A stretch of 64,000 nt of DNA from assembly GCF_002140915.1 (NCBI RefSeq), contig NZ_NGKU01000001.1, positions 2,927,194-2,991,193 of the forward strand, given 5' to 3'. The position numbers and the translations under genes are program-made. Origin of the DNA: Candidatus Enterococcus testudinis. GTDB taxonomy: Bacteria > Bacillota > Bacilli > Lactobacillales > Enterococcaceae. The notes under the pieces were generated by a model, which saw only the letters and a list, made by a program, of their open reading frames with translations, searched no databases and was not told the DNA's origin. Shown one piece after another: positions 62,579-64,000 of the stretch. How positions within the stretch are numbered: position 1 is the stretch's first letter; every line of letters begins with the position of its first letter.

Positions 62579-63637
62579 ATGAAATCAGCTATTTTTGAAA
62601 AAGCCGGGCTTGTTTCTGTCCAAGAAGTAGACAGACCACAGTTGCAAGCAACCGATGATGTCATCATCAAAATCGTGCGGGCCTGTGTCTGCGGTTCTGA
62701 CCTCTGGTCTTATGCCCATGGTGACAACAAAGAACCCCACTCTGTCAACGATGGCCATGAGGCATTAGGGATTGTGGAAGAAATTGGTACAGCTATTACC
62801 ACCGTTAAACCCGGTGACTTCGTGATCGTTCCTTTCACCCATGGTTGTGGGGAATGTGATGCCTGTCGTGCAGGATTCGATGGGACTTGTGATCGCCACC
62901 AAGGTGCGACCAACTGGTCCCATGGCTTTCAATCAGAGTACGTCCGTTTCCATTATGGCAACTGGGCGCTGGTCAAAGTCCCTGGTCAACCATCGGATTA
63001 CACGGAAGGCATGATCAAATCACTGCTGACTTTGGCAGATGTGATGCCAACAGGTTATCATGCTGCCCGTTGTGCCCATGTTCAAAGAGGCGATAAAGTG
63101 GTCGTTATTGGCGATGGGGCCGTTGGTCAATGCGCTGTGATCGCCGCAAAAATGCTTGGGGCTTCACAAATCGTCTTAATGAGTCGACACCCAGACCGTC
63201 AAGAAATGGCCCGCCAATCTGGTGCAACAGCAGTCGTTGCAGCGCGCGGTGAAGCCGGGATTGCTGAAGTACGAGAAGTCTTAGGTGGTGGCGCTGATGC
63301 GGCATTAGAATGTGTTGGTACCGAAGCGGCTATCGAGCAAGCGCTTGGGGTCTTGCACAATGGTGGCCGTATTGGCTATGTCGGTGTCCCTCACTACAAC
63401 AATCGGCCCATTGGCTCGACATTTGCCCAAAATATCTCGATTGCCGGTGGTTCTGCTTCTGTGACCACCTATGACAAAGAAGTCTTACTGAAAGCAGTCT
63501 TGGATGGGACCATTGATCCTGGCCGTGTTTTCACCCAAACGTATCTATTGGCACAAATCAACCAAGCCTATGCAGATATGCAAAATCGTCGCACGATCAA
63601 ATCGATGGTGGTTGTTTCGAAAAAGATGACCGACTGA
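62579..63637 (+). CDS. Zinc-dependent alcohol dehydrogenase
   Basis: 352 residues from ATG 62579 (AGAAGG 6 bases upstream; an ATG at 62573 abuts the site). MDR superfamily: catalytic zinc region VCGSDLW and DGHEALG, structural zinc CGECDACRAGFDGTC, Rossmann loop VVIGDGAVGQCAV. Resembles threonine-dehydrogenase-like and IMP-dehydrogenase-neighbour oxidoreductases; the substrate is probably an aldehyde or alcohol. Control by the divergent MerR suggests carbonyl stress. Confidence 0.93.
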   Translation: MKSAIFEKAGLVSVQEVDRPQLQATDDVIIKIVRACVCGSDLWSYAHGDNKEPHSVNDGHEALGIVEEIGTAITTVKPGDFVIVPFTHGCGECDACRAGFDGTCDRHQGATNWSHGFQSEYVRFHYGNWALVKVPGQPSDYTEGMIKSLLTLADVMPTGYHAARCAHVQRGDKVVVIGDGAVGQCAVIAAKMLGASQIVLMSRHPDRQEMARQSGATAVVAARGEAGIAEVREVLGGGADAALECVGTEAAIEQALGVLHNGGRIGYVGVPHYNNRPIGSTFAQNISIAGGSASVTTYDKEVLLKAVLDGTIDPGRVFTQTYLLAQINQAYADMQNRRTIKSMVVVSKKMTD

Positions 63638-63681
63638 ATGATTCTGTGTTACTTAGTGTGAGAAAAACACACATAAAGTAC

Positions 63682-63707
63682 AAAGGGGCTGTATCAACAG
63701 CCCCTTT
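63682..63707. terminator. Terminator between adh and the Ktr/Trk gene
   Basis: AAAGGGGCTG/CAGCCCCTTT perfect 10-bp stem with a TATCAA loop. Confidence 0.9.
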
Positions 63708-63804
63708 CGTTTACATAAAAATAGATATTCACTCCTATGATTTACTCAGAAAAAAAATCATCCTCTTTTGAAATACGCAACTGTTTTAACAGAATACGTC
63801 TAGC

Positions 63805-64000
63805 TTAACCAATCATCACTCGCTCTTCAGGAAATTTGTATCCAACTTCTCGCTGGTTGGCTTTTTTCATCAATGAAAAAGCAACTGTCATGATTCCCAC
63901 ACGACCAATGAACATCAAAAGAATGATCAATAGCTTGCCGAAAACCGATAAATAGGGCGTAAGTCCCATCGTCAAGCCCACAGTCCCAAAAGCTGAAAAG
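63805..64000 (-). CDS. KtrB/TrkH-type potassium transporter subunit, C-terminal part
   Basis: 65 residues visible, cut by the right edge. FSAFGTVGLTMGLTPYLSVF is the fourth selectivity-filter (P-loop) region, followed by the final helix LLIILLMFIGRVGIMTVAFS and a basic tail, as in KtrB/NtpJ. It forms the K+/Na+ channel-like subunit in the membrane, gated by a KtrA-like RCK protein not in this window. Confidence 0.88.
   Translation of the reverse strand, partial: FSAFGTVGLTMGLTPYLSVFGKLLIILLMFIGRVGIMTVAFSLMKKANQREVGYKFPEERVMIG

Overview
The window reads as a chromosomal segment of a low-GC Gram-positive coccus of the order Lactobacillales, most likely Enterococcus; the species cannot be fixed from sequence alone. 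Supporting signs are AGGAGG-type ribosome binding sites, many bidirectional intrinsic terminators, the ecsAB / hit / ytxH / prsA and ccrZ / trmB / comG / ytxK / ackA gene orders, LicT antitermination sites, and a lone ferrochelatase next to a TetR-HrtBA heme-efflux unit with no heme pathway around it. No phage, insertion sequence, tRNA, rRNA or CRISPR array is visible.

Layout. 0-1 kb: end of a universal stress protein gene and a decayed toxin-antitoxin pair. 1-7.5 kb: an ABC-2 exporter, a Kup potassium transporter behind a riboswitch-like leader with a terminator, and a POT peptide transporter. 7.9-10 kb: an AT-rich 609-residue protein with a C-terminal HEPN RNase motif (RNKIVH) and a divergent small-RNA-like unit; this is the best candidate for an undescribed defence system. 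10-20 kb: core genes on the minus strand (ackA, ytxK, comGA-GG, trmB, ccrZ, ecsAB). 20-23 kb: hit, ytxH, prsA. 22.7-26.5 kb: a beta-glucoside PTS IIC, GntR regulator and GH1 phospho-glucosidase. 26.5-31.5 kb: a PhnDCEE-type importer with a metallophosphoesterase and a divergent Crp/Fnr regulator. 31.5-35 kb: heme island, with hemH broken by an amber codon beside hrtR-type and hrtBA genes. 35-38 kb: beta-glucoside PTS with LicT and two RAT/terminator leaders. 38-46 kb: efflux and regulator pairs (RarD, MFS-MarR, MerR-epimerase), Dus, DUF554 and DUF3885. 46.5-49.6 kb: a Fur-boxed FecCD-type iron importer. 50-56 kb: a P-type ATPase pseudogene, then an attenuator-like leader (14-codon peptide MSKRMPNQVIILLL and several hairpins) ahead of a BASS transporter and a GldA/HcxA-like dehydrogenase. 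56-64 kb: a two-domain autolysin, a ROK regulator with a broken acetyltransferase and a Cof phosphatase, a MerR regulon with three matching 19-bp-spacer promoters, and the end of a Ktr/Trk potassium transporter.

Two themes stand out. First, gene decay is frequent: a truncated toxin, frameshifted antitoxin, hemH amber codon, P-type ATPase with a frameshift and a TGA, a small membrane protein with a TGA, a frameshifted acetyltransferase, and an MFS remnant fused upstream of DUF554. Raw reads should be checked to tell true decay from base-calling error. Second, several structured leaders and operator sets are readable directly from the sequence and give testable regulatory predictions.
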